From: Terrihalobacillus insolitus
GTDB taxonomy: Bacteria > Bacillota > Bacilli > Bacillales > Amphibacillaceae
Assembly (NCBI RefSeq): GCF_028416575.1
Contig: NZ_JAMQKB010000002.1
Span: 248,001 to 312,000 of the forward strand
Direction: 5' to 3'
Length of the DNA stretch: 64,000 nucleotides
Part shown: in pieces, positions 33,944-43,294 of the stretch
Layout: each line of letters begins with the position of its first letter
Position numbering within the stretch: position 1 is the first letter of the stretch
Notes under the pieces: model-generated
Databases searched by the model: none
Seen by the model: only the letters and a program-made list of their open reading frames with translations
Told to the model about the DNA's origin: nothing
Position numbers and translations under genes: made by a program

Positions 33944-34959
33944 TGCTTACTGGACACCGAACTTGGTTATTTGAAAACAAACCAACTATCGTATCCACAG
34001 GGACGATTGGTGGCCCTTTTGAAGGAAACGGAAACATTCCAGATGATTTCGATACGATACATGCCGATCTTTACATTGGTCAGGATTCGTTTGAAAAAGC
34101 GCATAAAATTTTGCTTGAAGAGGCCTGTCAAAAAGCGATTGAAAAAGCGGGCATCCAAAAAGAAAATGTACAATTTTTTCTTGGCGGTGATTTAATCAAT
34201 CAAATCACACCGACAAGCTTTGCAGCTCACACACTTGGTTCACCATACTTAGGACTATTTGGTGCATGTTCGACCTCAATGGAGGGACTTGCTCTGGGTG
34301 CTTTTTTAGTAAATGGAAATGGGGCACAATACGTCCTAACTGGAGCTTCCAGTCATAATGCAGCTGTTGAAAGACAATTTCGCTATCCTACAGAATATGG
34401 GGGACAAAAACCGCCTACAGCACAGTGGACTGTTACTGGTGCAGGAGCTGCATTATTAACAAATATAGGACAAGGCCCTAAAGTTACTTCGGCAACAATA
34501 GGAAAAGTTGTTGACATGGGGTTAACAGATCCATTTAATATGGGGGGAGCAATGGCACCAGCTGCCGTTGACACAATTGAAGCACACCTAAAAGAACGAG
34601 GTGTAGATGCCTCCTATTATGACTTAATTGTAACGGGTGACTTGGGTCATATTGGTAGAAAGGCTTCCCTTGAGCTTTTTGAAAAACATGGAACAAAGAT
34701 AAATCCTGACCGTTATGTGGATTGCGGATTAACCATTTACAAAGAGGAACAACAGGTGAATGCCGGAGCAAGTGGTGCAGCATGTTCCTCTGCCGTTATA
34801 TATGGGCATTTTTTAAACCGACTCAAAAAAGGGGAAATTTCCAAAATGTTGGTGGTGGCAACAGGTGCCTTACATTCTCCAATTACCGTGCAACAAAATG
34901 AAACAATGCCTTGTATAGCCCATGCGGTATCAATAGAGGCTGGAGGTGACGAAAGGTGA
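33943..34959 (+). CDS. spoVAD: Stage V sporulation protein AD
   Basis: A 338-residue soluble protein of thiolase-like fold that binds dipicolinic acid directly and sits on the spore inner membrane. [16 protein letters not shown] contains the Cys at the place of a thiolase active site; [12 protein letters not shown] and [16 protein letters not shown] blocks follow. The length is the family's usual one. It starts at the ATG overlapping the spoVAC stop, with GGGGGGG before it, and overlaps spoVAE by four bases. Confidence 0.94.
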   Translation: MLTGHRTWLFENKPTIVSTGTIGGPFEGNGNIPDDFDTIHADLYIGQDSFEKAHKILLEEACQKAIEKAGIQKENVQFFLGGDLINQITPTSFAAHTLGSPYLGLFGACSTSMEGLALGAFLVNGNGAQYVLTGASSHNAAVERQFRYPTEYGGQKPPTAQWTVTGAGAALLTNIGQGPKVTSATIGKVVDMGLTDPFNMGGAMAPAAVDTIEAHLKERGVDASYYDLIVTGDLGHIGRKASLELFEKHGTKINPDRYVDCGLTIYKEEQQVNAGASGAACSSAVIYGHFLNRLKKGEISKMLVVATGALHSPITVQQNETMPCIAHAVSIEAGGDER

Positions 34960-35306
34960 TCTTCTTTTGGGCTTTTGTCGTTGGCGGGCTCATTTGTGTT
35001 ATTGGTCAAATTATGTTTGACGTCTTTAAATTAACACCAGGTCATACTCTTAGTACTTTAGTTGTAGTAGGAGCAGTGTTAGATGGGCTCGGTCTTTACG
35101 AACCACTAATCGATTTTGCTGGTGCTGGTGTGACCGTACCGATTACGAGCTTTGGTAATTCCCTCGTACACGGTGCAATGGAAGAAGCAGAGAAACACGG
35201 ACTTATCGGTGTTGTAACAGGGATGTTTGAAGTAACAAGCGCAGGCATTTCAGCTGCCATTATCTTTGGTATGATTGGTGCCATTCTATTTAAAGCAAAA
35301 GGATAA
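34956..35306 (+). CDS. spoVAE: Stage V sporulation protein AE (SpoVAEb type)
   Basis: A 116-residue membrane protein with about three or four helices, the third SpoVA channel component. [39 protein letters not shown] and [16 protein letters not shown] match SpoVAEb, and the middle block resembles SpoVAC. It starts with GTG inside the spoVAD end (GTGA overlap), so translation is coupled. No spoVAA, AB or AF is present, as in spoVA2-type operons. Confidence 0.9.
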   Translation: MIFFWAFVVGGLICVIGQIMFDVFKLTPGHTLSTLVVVGAVLDGLGLYEPLIDFAGAGVTVPITSFGNSLVHGAMEEAEKHGLIGVVTGMFEVTSAGISAAIIFGMIGAILFKAKG

Positions 35307-35318
35307 GGAGTAATCAAC

Positions 35319-35525
35319 ATGACCATTGGAACACAGGTAAAACAGTGTCTTTCAAGTATAAAAAGTATTGAGGCCGGACTTTCCAGTTTAGCAATCCGTA
35401 CTCAGGATAAAGAAACAAAAGCTATTTTAGAGGAAAGTGCAGGAACAATAGGCGAGATCAAACATGATATGAAAGCAAGAATAAAAGACCTAGAAAGAGA
35501 AGAAGATCAATACAAAGGCTTTTGA
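35319..35525 (+). CDS. DUF1657 protein, second copy
   Basis: A 68-residue helical protein (VKQCLSSIKSIEAGLSSLAI) related to the product at 32698 and to the C-terminal domain encoded at 35543-36400. It is 12 bases after spoVAE, with AAGGAG before the ATG. In spoVA2mob operons a second DUF1657 gene occupies the same place. Three DUF1657-type units in one operon suggest that they associate. Confidence 0.85.
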   Translation: MTIGTQVKQCLSSIKSIEAGLSSLAIRTQDKETKAILEESAGTIGEIKHDMKARIKDLEREEDQYKGF

Positions 35526-35542
35526 TCAAAGGAGTGGAAACA

Positions 35543-36400
35543 ATGCCAGATTGGCTGCTTGTAATCCTACGAGCGATAGGCCTGCTCATTACAGTGTTCG
35601 CCATATTAAAGTGGCTTGGAAAACGACAACTTTCAGAATTAACCTTGTTTGAATATATAATCGGAATCGTACTGGGAAGTATTGCTGCTGAGATTACAAT
35701 AAGCCCGAATCAAAACATGACAAATGGATTAATTGGAATGGCGGTTTGGTTCATTGTTCCATTTATCGTTATTTTACTGTCAATGAAAAGCCACGCAATA
35801 CGGAATATTACCCAAGGAAAAGGGACAGTTTTTATTAAAGATGGGAAAGTATTAGAAGATAATTTAAAAAAAGAAAAATATACAGCGGATGAACTGCTAG
35901 AGAAATTAAGGAGAAAGAGTCTTTTCAATACAGCAGATGTGGAATTTGCTGTACTTGAAACAGATGGTAGCTTGAGCGTTCTTCCTAAAAAGGATAAACA
36001 ACCCATTACGCTTAGTGACTTAGGAGTAAAACAATCAACAAAAGAACCCCAAACCGTTCTGATGGATGGAGAAATTTTAAACGAACCATTAGCAACAGCG
36101 GGAAGAAGTGTGGCATGGTTGGAAACGGAATTAGATAAGCTTGGTGTTAGTATTGAAAATGTCTTTTTAGGACAAGTAGATGCAATGGGTCAGCTAACTG
36201 TTGACTTATATGATGACAAGTTAACGGTTCCGTCTCCACAAGAAAAGCCGCTTTTATTAGCTGAAATGAAAAAATGCCAAGCAGATCTTGAATTGTTTGC
36301 ACTTCAAACAGACAATACAGAAGCAAAGAAAATGTTTGAAAAAAACAGCAAAAGGCTTCAATCCGTAATTGATAAAGCAACTTCTGTCTTACAAAATTAA
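35543..36400 (+). CDS. 2duf: 2Duf-type spore membrane protein (DUF421 + DUF1657)
   Basis: A 285-residue protein. Three N-terminal membrane helices lead into a YetF-like DUF421 domain (WLGKRQLSELTLFEYIIGIV). The C-terminal 50 residues (KKCQADLELFALQTD) repeat the DUF1657 pattern. This fusion is the 2Duf protein of spoVA2mob operons, reported to raise wet-heat resistance of Bacillus spores. The start is ATG 35543 behind AAAGGAG. It is the last gene of the operon. Confidence 0.87.
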   Translation: MPDWLLVILRAIGLLITVFAILKWLGKRQLSELTLFEYIIGIVLGSIAAEITISPNQNMTNGLIGMAVWFIVPFIVILLSMKSHAIRNITQGKGTVFIKDGKVLEDNLKKEKYTADELLEKLRRKSLFNTADVEFAVLETDGSLSVLPKKDKQPITLSDLGVKQSTKEPQTVLMDGEILNEPLATAGRSVAWLETELDKLGVSIENVFLGQVDAMGQLTVDLYDDKLTVPSPQEKPLLLAEMKKCQADLELFALQTDNTEAKKMFEKNSKRLQSVIDKATSVLQN

Positions 36401-36420
36401 ATATTCCCAAACCATCTGAG

Positions 36421-36447
36421 ATCAGGTGGGTGTCTCCTCCACCTGAT
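36421..36447. terminator. Hairpin after the spoVA2-type operon
   Basis: ATCAGGTGG and CCACCTGAT are perfect arms around a 9-base loop. There is no strong U-run. The arms equal the central palindrome of the repeat at 54361-54487, so it may be a remnant of that element rather than a plain terminator. Confidence 0.5.
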
Positions 36448-36487
36448 GAAAACTCTAATGGAGATCTATCCTAACCAATATTCCTTT

Positions 36488-37468
36488 TCAACCTATTTTC
36501 AATGCTACTTTTCCAAATTGTTTCCCTGCTTGTAAATAGTCAAACGCTTCCTGTGTATCCTTTAAATCAAACACTTGATCAACAACAGGTTTGATATCTT
36601 TCGTTTCAATAAATCTTAACATGTCACGAAGTTCTTCTCGACTCCCCATCGTAGTCCCAAGTAATTGATACTGACCATAAAAGAATTTGCGGATATTAAT
36701 CGTCACATCATCCTCAGTAGTTGCACCAAATGTAACCAATTTACCTCCACGTTTTAACACCTCAAGTGATCGGTTAAAGGTTGCTTTACCAACACTTTCA
36801 ATAACGATATCAATTTGCTCATTTTGAAGAATTTCTGGCCAGTCGGCTGACGTATCGATTGCTAGATCTGCCCCAAGTTGGATTGCTTTTGCACGCTTCT
36901 GTTCACTTCTTGAAGTGACAATTACTCGTGCATCTGCAGCTTTGGCGAACTGAATGAGATAGGTTGCAACACCACTACCAGCACCCGGAATAAATACGGT
37001 ATCTCCACTTTTTACTTGTCCTTTTGAAAATATAGCACGATAACCTGTTAACGCTGATAATGCAACAACCCCTGCTTCTTTCCAATCAAGATGAGCAGGC
37101 TTTTTTTCAACGTGATCTTCCGAAACCACTATCTTTCCAGCGAACGTTCCATTGTCTGGAAGACCTAAAATTTCAAAACCTTCAGGTGGTGCATCACTCT
37201 TTTCTTTCCAACCAAGACCCGGGTTTACGATCACTTCATCCCCAATCGTAAATTCTCGAACCCCTTCTCCAACTTCAACAATAATTCCTGCCCCATCAGA
37301 CCCAATCACAAGTGCAGGATCTGCTTCGTTTCTTCTATTGGGCAATTTTAAGTCGCGGTGGTTTAAACCTGCATACTTCAATTTAATCTTGACTTGGTTT
37401 TGCGAAACTACTGGCTCCTCTACTTCTTTGTATACAAATGATTTTCCTTGTAGCACAAAAGCATGCAT
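36488..37468 (-). CDS. Zinc-type alcohol dehydrogenase / quinone oxidoreductase (YogA-like)
   Basis: A 326-residue MDR-family NAD(P)-dependent oxidoreductase. The N-terminal GroES-like domain (AGLNHRDLKLP) is followed by a Rossmann domain with GAGSGVATYLIQFAK (about residues 163-177). It lacks the usual zinc-ligand Cys set, so it is probably a zinc-free quinone-reductase or crotonyl-reductase-type enzyme. The length equals B. subtilis YogA. It starts six bases after the ArsA-like gene on the same strand, suggesting co-transcription. Confidence 0.82.
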   Translation of the reverse strand: MHAFVLQGKSFVYKEVEEPVVSQNQVKIKLKYAGLNHRDLKLPNRRNEADPALVIGSDGAGIIVEVGEGVREFTIGDEVIVNPGLGWKEKSDAPPEGFEILGLPDNGTFAGKIVVSEDHVEKKPAHLDWKEAGVVALSALTGYRAIFSKGQVKSGDTVFIPGAGSGVATYLIQFAKAADARVIVTSRSEQKRAKAIQLGADLAIDTSADWPEILQNEQIDIVIESVGKATFNRSLEVLKRGGKLVTFGATTEDDVTINIRKFFYGQYQLLGTTMGSREELRDMLRFIETKDIKPVVDQVFDLKDTQEAFDYLQAGKQFGKVALKIG

Positions 37469-37474
37469 ACTGCC

Positions 37475-38407
37475 TCACCCTTTCTGTAAAAATGACCCGA
37501 ATTCTTCTAGCTGATCCATCGTCGTAATATCGCGATCAAAAAACGGAACTTTTATAATGGATTGATCCACGAACGTTTGCTCAATCATAGCTAAATAGTG
37601 TTTTTCGTGTTCTTTACGATTCGAGAAAAACTGCCCCTCCACTTGATCTGGTAACTGCTTATTTACGATAATTGTTCGGACGTGCAAGTGATAATTGTCA
37701 AGTAATTGGATCGCTTTTTTCGTTTCCAATATGGGTACCTTTTCTGGATTAAGCACAAAAATAAATCCAGTTTTTTTCGTATCCAGTAGAATTTCTCTTA
37801 CTCTCTTAAATTTTGTTTGTCTTTGCTGTAATACGTCAAAAATTGGATCTTCAACAGGTTCACCATCATGCAACAATTGTGCATAGTTCTGATTCGTCTT
37901 TTTCCTTTTTTCAAGAAGTCCTTCCATCCATACCCCCATTAACTCAGGCAAGGATAACAAGCGAATCGTATGACCAGTTGGAGCTGTATCAAAGATCAGC
38001 ATATCATAATTGTCGCTTTCCTCTAAAATGATTGATACAAGCTTGTCAAAAAGAGCCGCTTCCTCCGCACCTGGAGAAGCTTTTGCAGTGTCAATTTGAC
38101 GATTTACTTCATCTACCATTTCCGCTTTCACTAGACCTTTTAAGTTTTCTTTTACGCCTTTTATATAGTGCTCAGTCTCCAACTCTCCATCTATTTCTAA
38201 TGCATCAAGGTTCGTAGTTATATTGGTGATGGATCCACCGATTCCCTGGTCAAACATATCTCCAAGATTATGGGCAGGATCCGTTGAGATGAGTAAGGTC
38301 TTTTTTTGATTTTGTGCACTGTTTAATGCCAGGGCTGCTGCGGTAGTCGTTTTCCCAACACCACCTTTGCCACCAACGAAAACAATCGACTTATTTAATT
38401 CATTCAT
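37475..38407 (-). CDS. ArsA/GET3-family ATPase
   Basis: A 310-residue soluble P-loop ATPase with deviant Walker A GGKGGVGKTT (residues 12-21), switch I STDPAHNLGD and switch II FDTAPTGHTIR. Only one ATPase domain is present, as in GET3 and single-domain ArsA. Known relatives pump arsenite with ArsB or insert tail-anchored proteins. No arsB, arsR or arsD is nearby, so arsenic resistance is not supported. The start is ATG 38407 behind AGAGGTG; a copy of the TTGAAC motif lies just upstream. It follows the Cys-Cys protein gene by 31 bases. Confidence 0.85.
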   Translation of the reverse strand: MNELNKSIVFVGGKGGVGKTTTAAALALNSAQNQKKTLLISTDPAHNLGDMFDQGIGGSITNITTNLDALEIDGELETEHYIKGVKENLKGLVKAEMVDEVNRQIDTAKASPGAEEAALFDKLVSIILEESDNYDMLIFDTAPTGHTIRLLSLPELMGVWMEGLLEKRKKTNQNYAQLLHDGEPVEDPIFDVLQQRQTKFKRVREILLDTKKTGFIFVLNPEKVPILETKKAIQLLDNYHLHVRTIIVNKQLPDQVEGQFFSNRKEHEKHYLAMIEQTFVDQSIIKVPFFDRDITTMDQLEEFGSFLQKG

Positions 38408-38438
38408 TTCTACACCTCTTTTTTTTGAACAACCTCTA

Positions 38439-38699
38439 TTAACAGCAACGAAAACCATCTAATGGTGATTTGTCCATCCCCATTCTTAGATGCCAATCAT
38501 GAAATTTCTCTAACATATAAGGATACAGTTCTAACGTGTAATAATATACAGGGTTCGGAATCCCAATCATTTCTGAGTATAATAAAAGTAAAAACAGGTC
38601 ATCTTCATCTCTTAGTTCTCTGGCAATCTCCAAACGATGGGGCATGCTTAATACCTCATCATACCATTGGATTAATTTTTTCAGCTTGTCCAACGCCAT
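38439..38699 (-). CDS. Small protein ending in Cys-Cys (cory-CC-star type)
   Basis: An 86-residue soluble, mostly helical acidic protein. It has a tyrosine-rich middle (NPVYYYTLELYPYML) and ends exactly in Cys-Cys (GFRCC). I recall a family named cory-CC-star for this ending, found next to ArsA-like ATPases; that is memory, not a search. The invariant-looking Cys pair suggests metal binding or a tail recognised by the ATPase. The stop codon lies in a TTGAACAACCTCTATTAA motif. Confidence 0.7.
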   Translation of the reverse strand: MALDKLKKLIQWYDEVLSMPHRLEIARELRDEDDLFLLLLYSEMIGIPNPVYYYTLELYPYMLEKFHDWHLRMGMDKSPLDGFRCC

Positions 38700-38731
38700 C
38701 TTAACAGATACTCCCTTCTTTTCTTATGAAA

Positions 38732-38757
38732 GCGGGGATCAAAATAATGATCCCCGC
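38732..38757 (-). terminator. Terminator after cstA
   Basis: GCGGGGATCA and TGATCCCCGC pair perfectly around a short AT loop. On the minus strand TTTC follows. Confidence 0.65.
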
Positions 38758-38793
38758 AAATCTTATTTAAGTACATTGAGACATTCGCTTGCT

Positions 38794-40515
38794 TTACGTT
38801 AGTCTATCTTTTTTATATAAGGTTGACACTGCTGTCAATATAATCCATACAGCAAATACAAAGATAATCGCGCCAAAAATAAATAGTAACATACTAGCTT
38901 CAGAACCGTACCAAGCCCACTTGAAAAGTACTTGGTTAAACATCGCTAGTAGCGTCATAAATAATAGGAACACCATCGGGATAAATGCAATCATATAGTT
39001 TCTGCCCTGATTCTTTAACCAGATCGAAATAAGTAACAAGCTAATTCCTGCTAAAAGCTGATTGGATGTTCCAAAAAGTGGCCATAGTAAATATCCTCCT
39101 GAACCAAAACCCTTTGGTCCTTCTGGTAATAGCACAAGTGCTGCACTTAATACAACCGCAACCGATGTGGCCACATGTGTTTTTGTTAAGGCAGGAATCT
39201 TATATTCCACGCCTAGCTCCGATATGATGTAGCGCATTAACCGAACAGATGTATCAAGAGTCGTTGCCGCAAAACTCACAACGATGACAGACACAATGGT
39301 TGTAGCAATATCAGCAGGAATGCCAAGTCCTCCAGCAAGTTGACTTGCACCATTTACAAACACACCTAGACCTGCACCACTTGCTTCCGTAAAACTGCTA
39401 TATGTTGCAGTAAATTGTTCGGTAGACGGAAAAAATGTAATAACCGCAACAATGGTGACCAGTGCAAGTGCACCCTCACCAACAGCACCTAAGTATCCAA
39501 CAAATCGAGCATCTGTTTCCTTATCTAACTGTTTTGAAGATGTGCCCGACGAAACGAGTCCATGAAATCCTGAAATGGCACCACACGCAATCGTAATAAA
39601 GAGGAGCGGGAACCAGGATACATCTGCACCACTATTTGTCGCTGGTGCTGTAATTTCTGGATTCGAGAATAACAGACCCAAATATAAAATAGCCAGACCG
39701 ACAACTAGTTGGTGTGAATTAATGTAATCCCTAGGTTGTAAAAGCTTCCAAACAGGTAGCGTAGAAGCGATATATACATAGATCATTAAAATAATAATCC
39801 AGATAAAAAACGCGCTAGAAGTTGTGCTCAATCCGAACATTCCTGTTGCACCTTCTCCACCCATCCATGCGATTAAATCAATTTGGAGAAATGATACCCT
39901 GCTTGAAATAATAGCAGTCAAATACATGACAGCTAACGCAATTAGGGAAGGAACCAACATGCTTCCCTTCTTCTTATAGACGGAATAACCAATCCAAACC
40001 GCGAGTGGAATTTGAATAAACACAGACAATACACTCGCTGGAAAGGAAATGAATAGATTTGCAATAACCCAAGCAAACACTGCATTAACCATAAGCACTA
40101 AAATGAGAATGATGAACAAAAACAACAATTTTGCTTTCTTTCCAATCAAATTCTGTGCTAGCGTACCTACAGATTGTCCTTTGTTACGTACCGACAACAC
40201 CAATGTTCCAAAATCGTGCACACCTGCTGCAAAAACCGTTCCTAGTACTACCCATAAAAATGCGGGCAGCCATCCCCAATAAACGGCAATTGCTGGTCCA
40301 ACAATTGGAGCTGCACCTGCCACAGATGTGAAGTGATGTCCCCATAACACAAACTTATTTGTTGGTACAAAATCTACTCCATCCTTGTATTGATGTGCTG
40401 GAGTGACATAGTTTGGATCTAATCGATAGATCCGTTCGGCAATCAGCTTAGAGTAATAACGGTAACCTAAGAAAAAAACAATAATACCCACAATTGCAAT
40501 ACCAATACCACTCAT
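38794..40515 (-). CDS. cstA: CstA-family pyruvate/peptide transporter
   Basis: A 573-residue membrane protein with about 15-16 helices. Family blocks include WGHHFTSVAGAAPIVGPAIA, GVHDFGTLVLSVRNKGQS and GFHGLVSSGTSSKQ. CstA proteins import pyruvate or peptides when preferred carbon runs out. The length is near that of the B. subtilis protein and shorter than E. coli CstA (701). AGGGAGGTTT lies before the ATG. A cre-like site is about 65 bases upstream, in keeping with carbon catabolite control. Confidence 0.92.
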   Translation of the reverse strand: MSGIGIAIVGIIVFFLGYRYYSKLIAERIYRLDPNYVTPAHQYKDGVDFVPTNKFVLWGHHFTSVAGAAPIVGPAIAVYWGWLPAFLWVVLGTVFAAGVHDFGTLVLSVRNKGQSVGTLAQNLIGKKAKLLFLFIILILVLMVNAVFAWVIANLFISFPASVLSVFIQIPLAVWIGYSVYKKKGSMLVPSLIALAVMYLTAIISSRVSFLQIDLIAWMGGEGATGMFGLSTTSSAFFIWIIILMIYVYIASTLPVWKLLQPRDYINSHQLVVGLAILYLGLLFSNPEITAPATNSGADVSWFPLLFITIACGAISGFHGLVSSGTSSKQLDKETDARFVGYLGAVGEGALALVTIVAVITFFPSTEQFTATYSSFTEASGAGLGVFVNGASQLAGGLGIPADIATTIVSVIVVSFAATTLDTSVRLMRYIISELGVEYKIPALTKTHVATSVAVVLSAALVLLPEGPKGFGSGGYLLWPLFGTSNQLLAGISLLLISIWLKNQGRNYMIAFIPMVFLLFMTLLAMFNQVLFKWAWYGSEASMLLFIFGAIIFVFAVWIILTAVSTLYKKDRLT

Positions 40516-40578
40516 TTTTAAACCTCCCTTTGATTAAGTTTTACTCGTATAAGTAGCTTTGCGCCGCGCCTTCACTAA

Positions 40579-40591
40579 GAAAGCGCTTTAA
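40579..40591. promoter_or_regulatory. Candidate cre (CcpA) site upstream of cstA
   Basis: GAAAGCGCTTTAA has the AAAGCGCTTT core of catabolite-responsive elements, in the leader of a gene commonly under carbon control. Confidence 0.5.
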
Positions 40592-40800
40592 CCTTATACA
40601 AGAAATAAAACCGCATGGCGATCCCATTACCACTAGTGTATCGTCTAAAACACCTAAATAGTACTTATTAACGAAGAAAAATTGCGTAATAGATGGATGA
40701 ACTAGTGTTAACAGAATTTTATAAATAGCGGTTCCATTTCATTTTAAACGATGATAGAAGTTGAATCAATACATAATCACATCACCATCGACTAAACACA

Positions 40801-40835
40801 AAAATGCTGAGTTCTCACTGAACCCAGCATTTTTT
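40801..40835 (-). terminator. Terminator after the permease gene
   Basis: AAAATGCTGAGTTC and GAACCCAGCATTTT pair with one mismatch around TCACT. T-runs lie on both edges. It is 11 bases past the permease stop on the minus strand. Confidence 0.7.
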
Positions 40836-40845
40836 GTAAAACCTC

Positions 40846-42270
40846 TTAAAATAATAAAACCGCTAAAATGGTTGATACAATCAACCCTAGCATAACAGGA
40901 AGAAAGTTTTTTCGAACTAATTCCATTACTGGCACACCACAAAAGCCAGCTACCGCTACTAAGGAGGACCAAGCAACAATCGTTCCACCACCAGTCCATA
41001 TCGAACCCATTTGACCAATTGCAGCTAAAGTTGCGGGGTCAATTGGGCCGTTCGCTAGTGCACCTGCCAATGAACCTGTCAACGGAAGACCGGAAAATCC
41101 TGAACCATCTAATCCAGTGATGATCCCAATAATCAAAATACTGAAAGCAGCCAAGAAAGCATTTTGCGGTAGAAATGCTTGAGATGACTGAACGAGTTCA
41201 AATAAAAGTGCAGGTGGATCTCCTTCCGTAATCGAAAGGATGCTTCCAGAAAAATCAGAGCTTCCAAGGAAGAAGAAACCTGCTATCGGGATAACTGGTC
41301 CCATCGCTTTAAAAGCAAAAACAAAACCATTTGTTATATGGTCACTAATATGATCTAGAGCACTTCTTTTTCCGAATGCAACAGTTGACAATAAGAGTAG
41401 AATAACAGCAACGCCACCAATAAATGCAGCACCGTCCCCACCTTCAAAACCACCCATTCTGCCTGTCGTTAATTTGGTAGACACCATATAAACCATGACA
41501 GCTAGCATGGAAAGTGGAACTAAAACGGCAAAAATTCTACTCCAAGTTGTTGTCGCTTTGCTTTCGGCAGGTTCTGTTTGTTCTTCAGAGCCTTGCAATA
41601 ATTGCAACTCACCCTCTATTCTAGGGTCGTTTGCAGACATTATTGATTTACGGTTTACTAAATAGGCTACAGCAAGTGCGACAAAACCTGAAATGAGTGA
41701 TAAAATTAACGCCTCATTAATCATTGCACTAGGTTCAATTCCCGCAGCTTTTGCCGATAATCCTGGAGCGACTTGAATCACGTAGTCTGAGGAGAGTGCC
41801 ATCCCCTGACCCGCAAGTGCGACCGCCACAGCGGCGAGCATTGCTGGCAATCCAGCCCTTACGGCAGCAGGTACTAATAGTGCACCAATAAGTGGTACAG
41901 CTGGTGTCGGCCAAAAGAATAACGAAATCACATAGGTGACACCAATTAACACGAAGAATGCGACATGACCATTGACCATTATCTTCTGAATTGGTTGAAT
42001 CATCCGTTTATCTGCACCTAAATCTTTAAGTGAGTGCAGCAATGCAACCATGAACGTGATAATCAAAAAAATGTTAAACAATTCTTTTGCCGCAACTAAA
42101 TTTGCATTAAAAATGGCAGTAAATCCATCGATTACACTCCCCTTATATACCCACGCAATGACAAAGGTACCGAGCAAGGTCGGGAGAACCACACCCCGGC
42201 GGCATGCCATCGTGATAATAATGAGCAGCGTAAAAGCACCATACAACCAATGAGAAACCGTTAAATCCAT
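40846..42270 (-). CDS. Putative 12-helix permease, family uncertain
   Basis: A 474-residue membrane protein with roughly twelve helices and a hydrophilic Glu-rich loop in the middle (about residues 230-250). A PTPAVPLIGALLVPAAVRAG segment and a late GLDGSGFSGLPLTGSLAGAL segment resemble re-entrant hairpins of ion-transporter-superfamily anion carriers, but I cannot name the family. The start is ATG 42270 behind GGGAGG. It is 129 bases downstream of the DUF1028 gene on the same strand, so a shared substrate is plausible. Confidence 0.7.
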   Translation of the reverse strand: MDLTVSHWLYGAFTLLIIITMACRRGVVLPTLLGTFVIAWVYKGSVIDGFTAIFNANLVAAKELFNIFLIITFMVALLHSLKDLGADKRMIQPIQKIMVNGHVAFFVLIGVTYVISLFFWPTPAVPLIGALLVPAAVRAGLPAMLAAVAVALAGQGMALSSDYVIQVAPGLSAKAAGIEPSAMINEALILSLISGFVALAVAYLVNRKSIMSANDPRIEGELQLLQGSEEQTEPAESKATTTWSRIFAVLVPLSMLAVMVYMVSTKLTTGRMGGFEGGDGAAFIGGVAVILLLLSTVAFGKRSALDHISDHITNGFVFAFKAMGPVIPIAGFFFLGSSDFSGSILSITEGDPPALLFELVQSSQAFLPQNAFLAAFSILIIGIITGLDGSGFSGLPLTGSLAGALANGPIDPATLAAIGQMGSIWTGGGTIVAWSSLVAVAGFCGVPVMELVRKNFLPVMLGLIVSTILAVLLF

Positions 42271-42399
42271 CCGTATACCTCCCTTTCGCATGATCACTTA
42301 CTTGGTTTCTATGTGATAGCCTATGCGAAAGGGTAGGATTGGGTGATACTAGCGGAGTCTGCCTCTTAGTGTATGGAGTAAATTAGAAAATTTTCAAGT

Positions 42400-43263
42400 T
42401 TATTTATTTTTCATGAACTCCAACACTTCTTTGTCGATTTTTCCTTTTTCGAGCTCCCTTTCTTCAAAATTTTCAGTATGGAGAAATTGTGTTAATGCCT
42501 TGTGAAAAGCGTCATTTTCAGGATTCGACTCTGATAGATAGCCCCATTTATTGAGTGCCTCGATCACTTCTGTTTTCGTATCTCCCTCAATGGATAAAAT
42601 GTTCTCCTTTTTTGTTTCACCAAAATAAAGCTGTTGGAGCTTGTATAACCTCGCCAATTCATCAATTGGTTCAGGATGATCATCGACCCGTAAATCAATA
42701 TACCTGTCATTAAAACCACCATAGCCACCTTGTTCCTTAACAACGTATAGGGCCGCTGATTGTTTTCCCCTGCTATCACCGCCAGCAGTTTGGGCGGCGT
42801 CTAATGCTGCTAATAAGCGCTCTGCCAAGCTTCCTTTATTCTCCTCAAAAGCACGCCCCATGGCAGTCACTGTTTCTTCGTTCACGAGAATATTTCCTTG
42901 TACCGCATAATTTTTTCCTGTGACTCCACCTGCCCAATCATAACAATTTTCACCTGTAAAAGTGGCAGCATTCCCTTTTGCATCTATTATTCCAACCTGA
43001 CGTTCCTCACGATCTGAATCATGAGCAAGTAATGCCTGTAAAGCCTCCTCTGGTGATTTACCTTCCTCCAAAAGCTGCAATCCGTCTGGCCCATAGGATG
43101 GATTACCAAATGCTTGTGTTGCAACGGCTCCTACACCCGCCTTTGCCCAAGGAACAACAGACCCAACTGCAATAAATTTAGACTGAACACCTACACCAAG
43201 TTCACCTGTTTCTGGATCAAATCCGACAATAGAAAAAGTAGCAATCGTTTTCGTTGTATTCAT
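42400..43263 (-). CDS. DUF1028 protein (Ntn-hydrolase-like)
   Basis: A 287-residue soluble protein. The first 200 residues match DUF1028: ATFSIVGFDPETGELGVGVQS, AKAGVGAVATQA, and GGDSRGKQSAALYVV. The fold is of the N-terminal-nucleophile hydrolase type, so an amidohydrolase role is possible but unproven. The last 70 residues look like a peptidoglycan-binding or helical add-on (EVIEALNKWGYLSE). The start is ATG 43263, eight bases after AAGGAGG. It lies between a small zinc-finger gene and the permease gene, all on one strand. Confidence 0.83.
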   Translation of the reverse strand: MNTTKTIATFSIVGFDPETGELGVGVQSKFIAVGSVVPWAKAGVGAVATQAFGNPSYGPDGLQLLEEGKSPEEALQALLAHDSDREERQVGIIDAKGNAATFTGENCYDWAGGVTGKNYAVQGNILVNEETVTAMGRAFEENKGSLAERLLAALDAAQTAGGDSRGKQSAALYVVKEQGGYGGFNDRYIDLRVDDHPEPIDELARLYKLQQLYFGETKKENILSIEGDTKTEVIEALNKWGYLSESNPENDAFHKALTQFLHTENFEERELEKGKIDKEVLEFMKNK

Positions 43264-43294
43264 TTCCAATTCCTCCTTGTATGTACGTTCTCTT

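Noticed and set aside
37475..38407. Arsenite pump ATPase ArsA
   Set aside because: Single ATPase domain and no arsB, arsD or arsR nearby.
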